Source of the DNA: Candidatus Binatia bacterium
GTDB lineage: Bacteria > Desulfobacterota_B > Binatia > UBA9968
DNA: 16,587 bases
Reading direction: 5' to 3'
Assembly: GCA_025922795.1 (NCBI GenBank)
Contig: JAICHC010000005.1
Span: forward strand, 1-16,587
Each line of letters begins with the position of its first letter. Positions within the stretch are counted from its first letter, which is position 1. The position numbers and the translations under genes were made by a program. The notes below the pieces were generated by a model, which was given only the letters and a program-made list of their open reading frames with translations, had not been told where the DNA came from and did no database searches. Shown in pieces: positions 1-12,764 of the stretch.

Positions 1-1164
1 AAGCCGCATTTGAACATTGGTACGATCGGTCATGTCGATCATGGCAAAACAACTTTGACCGCCGCGATTACTAAAGTTTTGGAAAAGCAGGGTAAGGCAA
101 AATTCCTCGCCTACGATCAGATAGACAAGGCGCCTGAAGAAAGAGAGCGCGGTGTTACGATCAATATCGCCCACGTCGAGTATGAGACCGAAAAGCGGCA
201 CTACGCGCATGTCGACTGTCCCGGCCACGCCGATTACGTCAAAAATATGATCACCGGCGCTGCGCAAATGGATGGCGCGATTCTCGTAGTTTCGGCGGCC
301 GATGGTCCGATGCCGCAAACGCGTGAGCATATTCTGTTGGCCCGCCAGGTCGGTGTCCCCGCGATCGTGGTCTTCCTTAATAAGGCTGACATGGTCGACG
401 ACAAGGAATTGCTCGATCTCGTCGAACTCGAAGTCCGTGAGCTGTTATCCAAATACAAGTTCCCGGGCGACGATACGCCGGTTGTCATCGGCAGTGCCTT
501 GAAGGCGCTCGAAGGCGACACCTCGGACATGGGCGAAGGCGCAATCCTAAAGCTCATGGAAGCGGTGGATTCGTTCGTTCAAGAACCGGTGCGCGCCATC
601 GACAAACCATTTCTTATGCCAGTCGAGGACGTTTTCACAATCAGCGGTCGCGGCACGGTCGTGACCGGTCGGGTGGAGCGCGGTGTGGTTAAAGTTGGTG
701 AAGAAATCGAGATCGTCGGGTTCAAGGCGACGCAAAAAACGGTTGCGACCGGCGTCGAAATGTTCCGAAAGCTGCTGGACGAAGGGCAGGCGGGCGATAA
801 TATCGGTGTTCTGCTGCGCGGTACCAAGCGTGAGGAGGTCGAGCGCGGACAAGTGTTAGCTAAACCCGGCAGCATCACCCCTCACACCAATTTCAATGCT
901 GAAGCTTACGTTCTTACCAAAGAAGAAGGCGGCCGTCATACACCCTTTTTTAATGGTTATCGGCCTCAGTTCTATTTCCGCACGACTGATGTGACGGGAG
1001 TCGTAAAACTTCCGGAGGGCACGGAAATGGTCATGCCCGGGGATAATATCAACGTCGTAATCGAGTTGATTACTCCGGTCGCGATGGACGAAGGCCTGAA
1101 ATTCGCCATCCGCGAGGGCGGCCGCACTGTCGGAGCGGGCGTGGTTACCAAGATTATTCAATAG
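1..1164 (+). CDS. tuf: Elongation factor Tu, 5'-truncated by the window edge
   Basis: EF-Tu is the cytoplasmic GTPase that delivers aminoacyl-tRNA to the ribosomal A site. The frame is open from base 1 and the first codons read [19 protein letters not shown], so the true start lies outside the window. By comparison with E. coli about nine residues are missing, giving a full length near 396, normal for the family. In fragment numbering, the P-loop GHVDHGKT is at residues 10-17, a switch-I-type motif RGVTIN follows, DCPGH with the catalytic His is at 72-76, NKAD at 127-130 (NKCD in E. coli) and SALK at 165-168. Beta-barrel domains 2 and 3 follow and end in [11 protein letters not shown]. The TTG at base 10 is an internal Leu codon, not a start. 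rpmG begins 22 nt after the stop. The gene is intact apart from the cut. Confidence 0.98.
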   Translation, partial: KPHLNIGTIGHVDHGKTTLTAAITKVLEKQGKAKFLAYDQIDKAPEERERGVTINIAHVEYETEKRHYAHVDCPGHADYVKNMITGAAQMDGAILVVSAADGPMPQTREHILLARQVGVPAIVVFLNKADMVDDKELLDLVELEVRELLSKYKFPGDDTPVVIGSALKALEGDTSDMGEGAILKLMEAVDSFVQEPVRAIDKPFLMPVEDVFTISGRGTVVTGRVERGVVKVGEEIEIVGFKATQKTVATGVEMFRKLLDEGQAGDNIGVLLRGTKREEVERGQVLAKPGSITPHTNFNAEAYVLTKEEGGRHTPFFNGYRPQFYFRTTDVTGVVKLPEGTEMVMPGDNINVVIELITPVAMDEGLKFAIREGGRTVGAGVVTKIIQ

Positions 1165-1186
1165 ATGTGGATAGAAAGGCGGGGTT

Positions 1187-1339
1187 ATGCGGGAACTCGT
1201 AGGATTCGCGTGTGACAAATGTAAGCGCAAGAACTACACATCGACGAAGAACCGAAAGACAACCACGGAGAAATTGTCCCTCAAAAAGTTTTGTTCGTCT
1301 TGTCGGGCTCACACCCTGCATCGCGAGATCAAGGTTTAA
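1187..1339 (+). CDS. rpmG: 50S ribosomal protein L33, zinc-binding form
   Basis: A 50-residue protein starting MRELVGFACDKCKRKNY and ending LHREIKV. L33 is a small protein of the large subunit near the E site. Four cysteines in two CxxC pairs (C9, C12 and C36, C39) mark the zinc-ribbon (C+) form. Zinc-free paralogues lack these and serve under zinc limitation; none is visible here. The ATG at 1187 has a purine-rich AAAGG at 1174-1178 upstream. The gene lies between tuf and tRNA-Trp, a context seen repeatedly in deltaproteobacteria and relatives. Identification rests on length, the cysteine pattern, the basic composition and the neighbours. Confidence 0.95.
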   Translation: MRELVGFACDKCKRKNYTSTKNRKTTTEKLSLKKFCSSCRAHTLHREIKV

Positions 1340-1350
1340 AGAAGATACAG

Positions 1351-1427
1351 GGGTCAGTAGCTCCAATTGGTAGAGCGCCGGACTCCAAATCCGGTTGTTG
1401 CAGGTTCGAGTCCTGCCTGACCCGCCA
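1351..1427 (+). tRNA. trnW: tRNA-Trp (anticodon CCA), 3' CCA encoded
   Basis: The cloverleaf folds cleanly. The acceptor stem GGGTCAG/CTGACCC is fully paired, followed by TA at positions 8-9. The D stem is GCTC/GAGC, the anticodon stem CCGGA/TCCGG around loop CTCCAAA, the variable loop TTGTT, and the T stem GCAGG/CCTGC around TTCGAGT. The anticodon CCA is at 1385-1387. The discriminator is G73, as expected for bacterial tRNA-Trp, and the terminal CCA is encoded at 1425-1427. It sits 11 nt after rpmG and 22 nt before secE, too tight for its own promoter and terminator. It is therefore probably cut out of the polycistronic transcript by RNase P and 3' nucleases. The first pair is G1-C72 (see findings). 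Confidence 0.98.
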
Positions 1428-1449
1428 GCTCGATTAGTAATGGTGCGTC

Positions 1450-1665
1450 ATGGGTGATTGGATTCAACAACTCCAGGATGGTGTTCGGCACGGTACCGAT
1501 TTCCTCCAGGAAGCTTGGCAGGAGTTAAAAAAAGTTCACTGGCCCACCCGTAAGGAAACGTATGCGGCAACGCTTGTGGTCATTGTCGTGGTTCTATTGA
1601 TTTCCGCTTATTTGGCGTTGGTCGATCTGGCATTGACGAAAGCCATTCAGGCGGTTATCGGGTGA
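1450..1665 (+). CDS. secE: Protein translocase subunit SecE
   Basis: A 71-residue SecE of the short, single-span type, the clamp subunit that stabilises SecY in the inner-membrane SecYEG channel. An amphipathic N-terminal half carries the family motif around ELKKVHWPTRKET (about residues 25-37). One transmembrane segment, rich in V, L and I, follows at about residues 41-62. E. coli SecE is longer with three spans; the one-span form is the usual one in most bacteria. The ATG at 1450 has only a weak GGTG upstream at 1442-1445. nusG follows 16 nt after the stop, the near-universal secE-nusG pairing. Confidence 0.96.
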   Translation: MGDWIQQLQDGVRHGTDFLQEAWQELKKVHWPTRKETYAATLVVIVVVLLISAYLALVDLALTKAIQAVIG

Positions 1666-1681
1666 TCTTTTAGGCTCTCCC

Positions 1682-2212
1682 ATGGCGAAACAGTGGTACA
1701 TCGTTCACACCTTTTCGGGATACGAGCAGAAGGCTAAAGCGGCACTCGAAGAGCGGATCAAAGCTCTTGGTAAGCAAGAGCAATTTGGTGAGATCCTCGT
1801 GCCAGTCGAAAAGGTCGTCGAACTCGTCAAGGGCAAGAAAAAAACTTCTTCGCGTAAGTTCTTTCCCGGCTACATCCTGGTACAAATGGAGTTGAGCGAT
1901 GATACCTGGCATGTTGTCAAAGAAACTCCAAAAATCACCGGGTTTGTCGGCGGCAGCACCAACCCGCCGCCGGTGAGCGATGAAGAGGTGCGGGCGATCA
2001 CCCAGCAGATGGAAGAGGGCGCGATCAAGCCTAAGCCTCGGGTACTATTCTCCGTGGGTGAGAATGTGAAAGTCGTTGATGGGCCCTTTGCTGATTTTAA
2101 CGGAGTCGTCGAAGAGGTTAAACCCGACAAGGGTAAGCTCAGAGTGTTGATTAGCATATTCGGACGGGCCACTCCGGTGGAGCTTGAGTTCGTCCAGGTC
2201 GAACGCAACTAG
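1682..2212 (+). CDS. nusG: Transcription elongation/antitermination factor NusG
   Basis: A 176-residue NusG, close to the usual 175-181. It binds the RNA polymerase clamp, suppresses pausing, and recruits either Rho or ribosomal protein S10. The N-terminal NGN domain begins [19 protein letters not shown] and includes the conserved [10 protein letters not shown]. The C-terminal KOW domain runs from about residue 124 to the end, with [18 protein letters not shown] and the terminal [10 protein letters not shown]. No insert of the kind seen in some deep lineages is present. The Shine-Dalgarno is poor (AGG at 1672-1674), so translation may be coupled to secE 16 nt upstream. Its targets beta, beta' and S10 are all encoded downstream in this window. 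Confidence 0.98.
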   Translation: MAKQWYIVHTFSGYEQKAKAALEERIKALGKQEQFGEILVPVEKVVELVKGKKKTSSRKFFPGYILVQMELSDDTWHVVKETPKITGFVGGSTNPPPVSDEEVRAITQQMEEGAIKPKPRVLFSVGENVKVVDGPFADFNGVVEEVKPDKGKLRVLISIFGRATPVELEFVQVERN

Positions 2213-2231
2213 GCGAAGGATCGCGAAGATC

Positions 2232-2657
2232 ATGGCTAAAAAGGTCATCGGAGAAATCAAATTGCAAATTCCCGCCGGGCAGGCGAATCCGAGCCCTCCG
2301 GTCGGGCCGGCGCTCGGGCAACGCGGCGTCAATATCATGGAATTCTGTAAAGCATTTAATGCTGCGACCCAGGCGCAGCAAGGCATGATCACTCCGGTGA
2401 TCATTACGGTCTATGCCGATCGATCTTTTACATTTGTGACTAAGACACCGCCCGCCTCGGTGCTGCTAAAGAAAGCCGCGGGGCTCGAAAAAGGATCTTC
2501 GGAACCAGGGAAAACCCAGGCCGGCAAGGTTACTCGCGCGCAAGTGAGACAGATCGCTGAATTGAAACTTAAAGATCTCACCGCCAAGGACCTTGCGGCG
2601 GCGGAAAAGTCCGTGGAAGGCACCGCCCGCAGCATTGGTTTGGAAGTCGAAGGTTAA
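2232..2657 (+). CDS. rplK: 50S ribosomal protein L11
   Basis: A 141-residue L11, the family's standard length. It forms the base of the GTPase-associated centre with 23S rRNA and is needed for RelA activation. The start ATG at 2232 ([16 protein letters not shown]) is preferred over in-frame codons further upstream because those would extend into nusG and add non-family sequence. A GAAGG lies at 2216-2220. The N-terminal domain carries the proline-rich thiostrepton-site region ([16 protein letters not shown], about residues 21-36). The C-terminal domain ([29 protein letters not shown]) binds rRNA. nusG ends 19 nt upstream. The stop codon lies inside a perfect hairpin described separately. Confidence 0.98.
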   Translation: MAKKVIGEIKLQIPAGQANPSPPVGPALGQRGVNIMEFCKAFNAATQAQQGMITPVIITVYADRSFTFVTKTPPASVLLKKAAGLEKGSSEPGKTQAGKVTRAQVRQIAELKLKDLTAKDLAAAEKSVEGTARSIGLEVEG

Positions 2658-2686
2658 GCTCCGCTTAACTTGCCGCCGACTGCAAG
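2651..2686 (+). promoter_or_regulatory. Paired hairpins across the rplK stop and rplA leader
   Basis: A perfect 7-bp stem GTTAAGC (2653-2659) / GCTTAAC (2663-2669) closes a 3-nt loop and can extend to 9 bp with a G-T wobble and an A-T pair. The rplK stop codon (2655-2657) lies inside it. A second 5-bp stem CTTGC (2669-2673) / GCAAG (2682-2686) starts on the last base of the first. No T-run follows, so this is not an intrinsic terminator. A role in rplK-rplA coupling, mRNA processing or L1 autoregulation is only inference. It lies 20 nt before the rplA start. Confidence 0.4.
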
Positions 2687-2705
2687 ACAAACGCGAGGGA
2701 AAGCC

Positions 2706-3404
2706 ATGAGTGGTAAAAAGTACCGTGACGCATTGAATAAAGTAGACCGCAACCAGCGCTACCTTCTGGAAGACAGCCTGCGGCTGGCCAAGGAAACCGC
2801 GCACGCCAAATTCGATGAGACCGTGGAGATGTCGATCCGTTTGGGTGTTGACCCTCGGCAGGCGGATCAGAACATCCGAGGCACCGTGACTTTGCCGCAC
2901 GGCATGGGCAAGACCGTACGCGTCCTTGCCTTTGCTAAGGGCGACAAGGAAAAAGAGGCGCAGGAGGCCGGAGCGGATTTCGTCGGTGCCGATGATCTGG
3001 TCAAAAGGATCAGCGAAGGCTGGTTGAATTTCGACAAGGCGGTTGCGACCCCGGACATGATGGCCGCCGTTGGCCGGATTGGCAAAATACTCGGACCCCG
3101 CGGGCTCATGCCGAATCCCAAGACCGGTACCGTAAGCATGGATATCGGTAAAGCAGTTAAGGAAATTAAGGCTGGCAAACTCGAGTATCGAGTGGACAAA
3201 GCCGGTATCGTCCATGTGCCGCTCGGCAAGGTCTCATTTGGCTTCGACCAGTTGATTGACAACGCAAGGGCCGTACTGCTGTCGGTTTTGCGCGCCAAGC
3301 CGCCATCGGCTAAGGGCAATTACATCAAAGGCGTGACCGTGACGACGACCATGGGACCGGGAATCAAAATCGATCTGACGCAGATCAGAGCAATGGCCGC
3401 CTAG
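2706..3404 (+). CDS. rplA: 50S ribosomal protein L1
   Basis: A 232-residue L1, normal length. It forms the mobile L1 stalk that escorts deacylated tRNA from the E site, and in many bacteria it represses translation of its own rplKA mRNA. The ATG at 2706 ([14 protein letters not shown]) is chosen because GAGGGA at 2695-2700 sits 5 nt upstream; an in-frame ORF extends slightly further 5' but without family sequence. Family motifs include [23 protein letters not shown], the strongly conserved [14 protein letters not shown], and the C-terminal region [20 protein letters not shown]. The order rplK-rplA-rplJ-rplL is the classical one. Confidence 0.98.
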   Translation: MSGKKYRDALNKVDRNQRYLLEDSLRLAKETAHAKFDETVEMSIRLGVDPRQADQNIRGTVTLPHGMGKTVRVLAFAKGDKEKEAQEAGADFVGADDLVKRISEGWLNFDKAVATPDMMAAVGRIGKILGPRGLMPNPKTGTVSMDIGKAVKEIKAGKLEYRVDKAGIVHVPLGKVSFGFDQLIDNARAVLLSVLRAKPPSAKGNYIKGVTVTTTMGPGIKIDLTQIRAMAA

Positions 3405-3431
3405 CAAGAAACTGCATTCGGAAGTTCGATT

Positions 3432-3447
3432 GACGCCGTTCGGCGTC
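3432..3447 (+). promoter_or_regulatory. Hairpin directly upstream of the rplJ Shine-Dalgarno
   Basis: A perfect 6-bp stem GACGCC (3432-3437) / GGCGTC (3442-3447) with loop GTTC ends immediately before the GGGAG Shine-Dalgarno at 3448-3452. The whole rplA-rplJ gap is only 54 nt. In many bacteria the mRNA ahead of rplJ folds into the L10 leader, bound by the L10-L12 complex to repress translation. This gap is shorter than the leaders I know, and I cannot make out the kink-turn that would identify one. The hairpin could still act on rplJ initiation. Confidence 0.4.
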
Positions 3448-3461
3448 GGGAGATGAGCATG
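3448..3461 (+). promoter_or_regulatory. rplJ ribosome binding site that decides the start codon
   Basis: GGGAG at 3448-3452 abuts an ATG at 3453 with no spacer, and stands 6 nt before a second in-frame ATG at 3459. Only the second has workable spacing. A third in-frame ATG at 3468 is 15 nt away. The 3459 start is therefore preferred. Confidence 0.6.
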
Positions 3462-4001
3462 TCGGAAATGGAAGTTGCTCGTGCAAGTCACGGCGAGAAG
3501 GCCGAAACGGTTGCCGCCGTACAACAGCGGTTAAGGTCGGCCAAGATGGCAATTGTCACGGAATACCGCGGACTGAGTGTGGCACAGATGACGCGTTTGC
3601 GCCGTGAAATCCGCCAGGCTTCGGGTGAATATCAAGTCATCAAAAACACCTTGGTACGGCGCGCACTGCAAGATACGGCCTACGGCGACCTGGAAAAATT
3701 GCTCGGAGGGCCCAATGGTTGGGTGTTTGCCTATGACGATCCGGTGCCGTTGTCCAAGGTCCTGATCAAGTTTGCCGACGACAACGACAAGCTTGCGATC
3801 AAGGGGGGGGTGTTTGAAGGTCAGTTCATGGACAGTGCCGCTGTCAAGGTTCTGTCCCAGATGCCGAGCAAGCCCGAGCTCCAGGCTAAGTTGCTCGCGA
3901 TGATGAATGCGCCAGCCACTCAGCTCGTGCGACTCATTCAGGAGCCTGGCGCCCGGGTGGTCAGGTTGATCGAGTCGCTTCGGAAAGCAAAAACTGAATA
4001 A
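3459..4001 (+). CDS. rplJ: 50S ribosomal protein L10
   Basis: L10 anchors the L12 dimers to the large subunit, forming the stalk that recruits EF-Tu, EF-G and other GTPases. From the ATG at 3459 the protein is 180 residues; starting at 3453 would give 182. The N-terminal rRNA-binding domain carries the conserved [20 protein letters not shown] and [11 protein letters not shown]. The C-terminal helix ([22 protein letters not shown]) is the L12 dimer docking segment. A run of eight G at 3803-3810 encodes KGGVFEG without disturbing the frame. Thirty-eight nt separate it from rplL, its obligate partner. Confidence 0.97.
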   Translation: MSEMEVARASHGEKAETVAAVQQRLRSAKMAIVTEYRGLSVAQMTRLRREIRQASGEYQVIKNTLVRRALQDTAYGDLEKLLGGPNGWVFAYDDPVPLSKVLIKFADDNDKLAIKGGVFEGQFMDSAAVKVLSQMPSKPELQAKLLAMMNAPATQLVRLIQEPGARVVRLIESLRKAKTE

Positions 4002-4039
4002 CAGGGTTTCGTAGAATAATAAAAGGGGGAAGGACTGTT

Positions 4040-4417
4040 ATGGAAGGCGTATCGAAAGAACAAGTCAAGGATTTCATCAAGAACATGACCTTGATGGATG
4101 CAGCGGCACTGGTGAAGGAGCTCGAGGAAGAACTGGGTGTCAGCGCGGCGGCGCCGGTGGCGGTAGCCGCGGCGGCAGCCGGTCCGGCGGCGGCGGTGGA
4201 AGAGAAGACCGAATTCAACGTTATTCTTGCCGAGACCGGCGAGAAGAAAATCCAGGTCATCAAGGTCGTGCGTGAGTTGACCGGACTGGGCTTGAAGGAA
4301 GCGAAGGATCTGGTCGACGGCGCGCCGAAGCCGGTCAAAGAGGCGGTGAGCAAGGCCGAGGCGGAGACGATCAAGAAAAAACTCGAGGAGCAGGGCGCGA
4401 AGGTCGAAATCAAATAG
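4040..4417 (+). CDS. rplL: 50S ribosomal protein L7/L12
   Basis: A 125-residue L12, the multi-copy acidic stalk protein that contacts translational GTPases. The N-terminal dimerisation domain (about residues 1-34) leads to an Ala-Pro-Val hinge of low complexity ([21 protein letters not shown], about 35-55). The C-terminal domain has the conserved [46 protein letters not shown]. The start is supported by AAGGA at 4030-4034, 5 nt upstream, within a purine-rich stretch. A strong Shine-Dalgarno fits the need for more L12 than L10. rpoB follows after 69 nt, in which I see no terminator. Confidence 0.98.
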   Translation: MEGVSKEQVKDFIKNMTLMDAAALVKELEEELGVSAAAPVAVAAAAAGPAAAVEEKTEFNVILAETGEKKIQVIKVVRELTGLGLKEAKDLVDGAPKPVKEAVSKAEAETIKKKLEEQGAKVEIK

Positions 4418-4474
4418 GTCTTCGGCGGCTGTGGTGGAAGGTTTGCCTGATGGATCGGTGACCGAAAATTCGAC

Positions 4475-4489
4475 AAGGGAGTGCGCATG
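4475..4489 (+). promoter_or_regulatory. rpoB ribosome binding site and start choice
   Basis: AAGGGA at 4475-4480 directly abuts a GTG at 4481 but lies 6 nt before the in-frame ATG at 4487. The ATG gives [16 protein letters not shown] and correct spacing, so it is preferred over the GTG, which would add only two residues. Confidence 0.65.
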
Positions 4490-7400
4490 CCGTTTCAAGT
4501 TGCCAATAACTTAAGATTTCGGCGGAGTTTTGGAAGGATCAGAAAGATTATCGATCTTCCTTACTTAATCGAAATCCAAAAGAATTCTTACGATCTTTTT
4601 CTGCAAAAGGACGTCGCTCCGACAGAGCGTCAAAATATGGGTTTGCAGGAGGTTTTCAAGTCGGTTTTCCCCATCAAAGATTTCAACGAGACCTCGTCCT
4701 TGGAGTTCGTCAGCTATTCCCTCGGCGAGCCCAAGTACGACGTAGAGGAATGTCATCAGCGCGGCATGACCTTCGCGGCGCCCCTAAAGGTCACCGTGCA
4801 GCTCGTGCTGTGGGATGTCGATCCTCATACCGGGTCGCGCAGCATTAAAAACGTCAAGGAGCAGGAAGTTTATTTCGGCGAAATCCCTCTCATGACCACT
4901 AATGGGACCTTCATGATCAACGGTACCGAGAGGGTGATCGTCAGCCAGTTGCACCGGTCGCCGGGAGTTTTCTTCGAGCATGACAAAGGAAAAACCCACG
5001 CAAGCGGCAAGTTGCTTTATTCTGCGCGAGTGATTCCTTACCGAGGGTCCTGGGTCGATCTCGAGTTCGATCCGCGTGACATCCTGTACGTGCGCATCGA
5101 CCGGCGGCGCAAGTTTCACGCCACCGTGCTGTTGCGTGCGCTCGGCATGACGACGGAAGACTTGCTTAACTACTATTATCGCAGCGACACGATTATTTTC
5201 GACGGGCGCCGACCGTTGTTGGTCTTCAACGCCAATCAATTGTTGGGGGCTAAGGTGAGCGCTGACGTGCGCGACCCGAAGAGCAACGACATCATCGTCA
5301 AGGAAGGCAAGAAATTCACGCGACCGGTTCTGCGCCAGCTTGAAGCGGCCAAAGTAAAGCATGTTCCGATTGCGTGGGAAGATATTATCGGGCGCGTGGC
5401 GGCCCACGACATCGTCGACCCGCAGACCAAGGAAGTGCTTGTCGAATGCAACCAGGAAATAACCCAGGAAAAACTCGATTTGGTTCGCGAAAAGGGCATC
5501 CATCAGATCGAAGTGTTATTCATTGATGAATCTAGCGTCGGACCTTACCTGCGGAATACTCTGCTGCAGGATCGGATCCGTTCCCCCCAGGATGCCATTT
5601 TGGAGATTTACCGGCGTCTGCGCCCGGGCGATCCGCCGACGATCGAATCGGCGACGAACTTTTTTAACAATTTGTTTTTTAATCCCGACCGCTACGATCT
5701 TTCCAAGGTCGGCCGGTTGAAACTGAACCACCGCTTGAAACTCAACATTCCGCTCGAGCAAGGGACCTTGCGGAAAGAGGACATCCTCGAGGTGGTGCGT
5801 TACCTGATGGAGCTCAAGAACGGCAACGGCTCAGTCGACGACATCGATCATCTCGGCAATCGCCGGGTGCGGGCCGTTGGCGAGTTGGTGGAAAACCATT
5901 TTCGCGTCGGCCTGGTACGCATGGAGCGGGCGATCAAGGAAAAAATGAGCCTGCAAGACATCGAAACACTGATGCCGCAGGAGCTGATCAACTACAAGCC
6001 GGTTTCGGCGGCGCTCAAGGAGTTTTTCGGGTCGAGCCAGCTTTCTCAGTTCATGGACCAGACCAATCCGCTCTCGGAGATTACTCACAAGCGGCGACTT
6101 TCGGCGCTGGGACCGGGCGGGTTGACGCGCGAACGGGCGGGCTTCGAAGTGCGTGACGTGCATCCGACGCACTATGGCCGGGTCTGTCCGATCGAGACCC
6201 CGGAAGGTCCGAACATTGGCTTAATCGCGTCATTGACGACCTATGCGCGCGTCAATGATTTCGGTTTTATCGAGACGCCTTATCGCGAAGTTGAAAATGG
6301 CCGGGTGACCGACCGGATCCGCTATCTATCGGCGCTTGAAGAAGAGGATCACGTTATTGCCCAGGCCAACGCGCCGATCGATGGCCGCGGGAATTTCACC
6401 GCCGACCTGATTTCGGCGCGCAAAGGCGGCGAGTTCGTCATGGCCCGTCCGGAGGAAGTCAACTTCATGGATGTGTCGCCGAACCAGCTGGTGAGCGTGG
6501 CGGCGTCTTTGATTCCGTTCCTCGAAAACGACGACGCCAACCGCGCCTTGATGGGCTCAAATATGCAGCGCCAGGCGGTGCCGTTGCTCAGGACCAAGGC
6601 GCCTTTCGTTGGCACCGGCATGGAAAAGATCGTGGCGCGCGATTCCGGTGTGACGATCGTCGCGCGGCGCGACGGGGTGGTGGAGAGTGTCGATTCGACG
6701 CGGATCGTGATCAAGGCCGACAAGACTTCTGGCGTGCGCGACACCGGCGTCGATATTTATAATCTCATCAAGTATCAGCGCTCGAACCAAAATACCTGCA
6801 TCAACCAGCGCCCGATCGTCGTCGTCGGCGACCAAGTGAAAGCCGGCGATGTGATCGCGGACGGTCCGTCAACGGAAATGGGTGAGCTCGCGTTGGGGCG
6901 AAACGTCGTCGTCGCGCTGATGCCCTGGGGCGGCTACAATTTTGAAGATTCGATTCTCATCAGTGAACGCGTGGTCAAGGAAGACATTTACACCTCGATT
7001 CACATCGAGGAATTCGAATGCGTCTCGCGCGACACCAAGCTCGGCCCGGAGGAGATCACCCGTGATATTCCGAACGTCGGCGACGAGGCGCTGACCGATC
7101 TCGACGAGAGCGGCATCATCCGGATCGGCGCTGAGGTCAAGCCCGGAAACATCCTGGTCGGCAAGATCACGCCCAAAGGTGAAACCCAGCTGTCGCCGGA
7201 AGAGAAGCTCCTCAGAGCGATCTTCGGCGAGAAGGCCGGCGAAGTGCGCGATACCTCGTTGCGAGTTCCTCCCGGAGTCGAGGGAACGGTAATCAACGTG
7301 CGGATTTTTTCGCGCAAGGGCCTGGGTAAAGATGACCGGAGCCGGACAATCGAGGAAGAAGAGATCGTTCGACTACGCAAGGACCAGCATGACGAAATCC

Positions 7401-8590
7401 GCATTTTACAGGACGGCGCGCTGCGACGTCTAAAAAAGCTTTTGGCCGGACGCCGCTTGGCTGGGCGAATCAGCGACGACAGCCGCAAAGTCTTGCTCAA
7501 TAAGGGTCAGGAGATCACCGAGGAGGAGCTGGATCAGTTGCCGATGCCTTACTGGAGCGAGATTCGCGTCGACAACGAGTCGGTGGAAAACGAGCTCGGA
7601 CGGATCATCGAGAGCACGACGAGCCAGGTTAATCTGATCAAAAGAAATTTCGAAGACAAGATTGAAAAGCTCAGGGGTGGCGACGAGCTTCCACCCGGCG
7701 TCATCAAGATGGTCAAAGTGTTTGTCGCGATCAAGCGCAAGCTTCAAGTCGGCGATAAGATGGCCGGACGCCATGGCAACAAGGGCGTAATTTCCCGTAT
7801 TTTGCCCGAAGAGGATATGCCTTACCTGGAGGATGGGACGCCGGTGGATGTCGTCTTGAATCCTCTCGGTGTCCCCTCGCGCATGAACGTCGGACAGATT
7901 CTCGAGGCCCATCTCGGTTGGGCGGCGCGAAGTTTGGGGCAGCAAATCGATGAGATGCTGCGTACCCAGGCGGGCGACGGTGATAATTTACGACGGCGGC
8001 TAAAAGAGTATTTAAGCACTCGCGAGGCCAACGAGCTGATCGACGGCGCCAAAGAATCGGAGCTTCTCAAGCTCGCGGAAAAATACCGCGAGGGCGTTCA
8101 TATCGCGTCGCCGGTGTTCGACGGTGCCGCTGAAGAGGAGATTTTTAACTTATTCAAAAAAGCCGGTTTGCCGGCGACCGGCCAGGTGACCCTCTACGAT
8201 GGCCAAACCGGTGAGCCCTTCGACGGCAAAGTGACCGTCGGCGTGATGTACATTATGAAACTTCATCATCTGGTAGACGACAAGATCCACGCGCGCTCGA
8301 CCGGGCCTTACTCGCTGGTCACCCAGCAACCGCTCGGCGGCAAGGCGCAATTCGGCGGCCAGCGATTGGGTGAAATGGAAGTCTGGGCGTTGGAGGCCTA
8401 CGGCGCGGCTTACACGCTTCAGGAAATGCTGACGGTCAAATCCGACGATGTGGTCGGTCGAACGCGCATGTACGAGGCGATCGTCAAGGGCGATAATTTA
8501 CTCGAGCCCGGATTGCCCGAATCATTTAACGTCATGGTCAAGGAGCTGCAGAGCCTCGGCCTGGATGTGGAGCTGGTCGAGGAAAAGTAA
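4487..8590 (+). CDS. rpoB: DNA-directed RNA polymerase subunit beta
   Basis: A 1367-residue beta subunit of the core polymerase. With beta' it forms the active-site cleft and the RNA exit path. The N-terminus [25 protein letters not shown] is family-typical. An SI1-like lineage insert lies at about residues 240-350, and an SI2-like insert, rich in charged helix, at about 955-1075. The rifampicin pocket [33 protein letters not shown] retains D524, H534 and S539, equivalent to E. coli D516, H526 and S531. One residue differs from E. coli (DQTN for DQNN). The active-site NFEDS is at 818-822 and [12 protein letters not shown] at 1089-1100, with the two nucleotide-contacting lysines K1091 and K1099. 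The C-terminus contains the clamp region [28 protein letters not shown]. It is intact and directly precedes rpoC. Confidence 0.99.
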   Translation: MPFQVANNLRFRRSFGRIRKIIDLPYLIEIQKNSYDLFLQKDVAPTERQNMGLQEVFKSVFPIKDFNETSSLEFVSYSLGEPKYDVEECHQRGMTFAAPLKVTVQLVLWDVDPHTGSRSIKNVKEQEVYFGEIPLMTTNGTFMINGTERVIVSQLHRSPGVFFEHDKGKTHASGKLLYSARVIPYRGSWVDLEFDPRDILYVRIDRRRKFHATVLLRALGMTTEDLLNYYYRSDTIIFDGRRPLLVFNANQLLGAKVSADVRDPKSNDIIVKEGKKFTRPVLRQLEAAKVKHVPIAWEDIIGRVAAHDIVDPQTKEVLVECNQEITQEKLDLVREKGIHQIEVLFIDESSVGPYLRNTLLQDRIRSPQDAILEIYRRLRPGDPPTIESATNFFNNLFFNPDRYDLSKVGRLKLNHRLKLNIPLEQGTLRKEDILEVVRYLMELKNGNGSVDDIDHLGNRRVRAVGELVENHFRVGLVRMERAIKEKMSLQDIETLMPQELINYKPVSAALKEFFGSSQLSQFMDQTNPLSEITHKRRLSALGPGGLTRERAGFEVRDVHPTHYGRVCPIETPEGPNIGLIASLTTYARVNDFGFIETPYREVENGRVTDRIRYLSALEEEDHVIAQANAPIDGRGNFTADLISARKGGEFVMARPEEVNFMDVSPNQLVSVAASLIPFLENDDANRALMGSNMQRQAVPLLRTKAPFVGTGMEKIVARDSGVTIVARRDGVVESVDSTRIVIKADKTSGVRDTGVDIYNLIKYQRSNQNTCINQRPIVVVGDQVKAGDVIADGPSTEMGELALGRNVVVALMPWGGYNFEDSILISERVVKEDIYTSIHIEEFECVSRDTKLGPEEITRDIPNVGDEALTDLDESGIIRIGAEVKPGNILVGKITPKGETQLSPEEKLLRAIFGEKAGEVRDTSLRVPPGVEGTVINVRIFSRKGLGKDDRSRTIEEEEIVRLRKDQHDEIRILQDGALRRLKKLLAGRRLAGRISDDSRKVLLNKGQEITEEELDQLPMPYWSEIRVDNESVENELGRIIESTTSQVNLIKRNFEDKIEKLRGGDELPPGVIKMVKVFVAIKRKLQVGDKMAGRHGNKGVISRILPEEDMPYLEDGTPVDVVLNPLGVPSRMNVGQILEAHLGWAARSLGQQIDEMLRTQAGDGDNLRRRLKEYLSTREANELIDGAKESELLKLAEKYREGVHIASPVFDGAAEEEIFNLFKKAGLPATGQVTLYDGQTGEPFDGKVTVGVMYIMKLHHLVDDKIHARSTGPYSLVTQQPLGGKAQFGGQRLGEMEVWALEAYGAAYTLQEMLTVKSDDVVGRTRMYEAIVKGDNLLEPGLPESFNVMVKELQSLGLDVELVEEK

Positions 8591-8609
8591 CCCAGCGCAT
8601 TCGGCTGGG
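8591..8609 (+). promoter_or_regulatory. Hairpin in the rpoB-rpoC spacer
   Basis: A perfect 6-bp stem CCCAGC (8591-8596) / GCTGGG (8604-8609) with a 7-nt loop begins on the first base after the rpoB stop. No T-run follows. It ends 8 nt before the rpoC Shine-Dalgarno. It may be an mRNA processing or stability element, or may simply space the two cistrons. Confidence 0.35.
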
Positions 8610-8617
8610 CACAAACC

Positions 8618-8631
8618 GGAGGTGGTGCATT

Positions 8632-8634
<3 letters not shown>
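8618..8634 (+). promoter_or_regulatory. Strong rpoC ribosome binding site
   Basis: GGAGGT at 8618-8623 is a near-perfect match to the anti-Shine-Dalgarno, 8 nt before the ATG at 8632. It is among the best-matched and best-placed sites in the window and fixes the rpoC start. Confidence 0.8.
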
Positions 8635-12762
<4,128 letters not shown>

Positions 12763-12764
12763 TT

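Noticed and set aside
1440..1457. A five-codon minicistron (ATG GTG CGT CAT GGG then TGA) overlapping the secE start
   Set aside because: No Shine-Dalgarno, extremely short, and such overlaps arise often by chance; no evidence that it is translated.
2466..3215. A 249-codon minus-strand open frame across rplK and rplA
   Set aside because: It spans two conserved sense genes and the gap between them, with no recognisable product; a shadow frame.
3430..3458. TTGACG upstream of rplJ as a -35 promoter element
   Set aside because: It is embedded in the hairpin, and 17 nt downstream is the start-codon region with nothing like a -10 element.
4142..4202. GCG/GGC-rich low-complexity tract as a tandem repeat element
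   Set aside because: It encodes the Ala-Pro-Val hinge of L7/L12, a normal feature of that protein.
4455..4465. Dyad TCGGT-G-ACCGA in the rplL-rpoB gap as an operator or attenuator
   Set aside because: The single-base centre cannot form an RNA hairpin loop and the arms are only 5 bp; no T-run follows.
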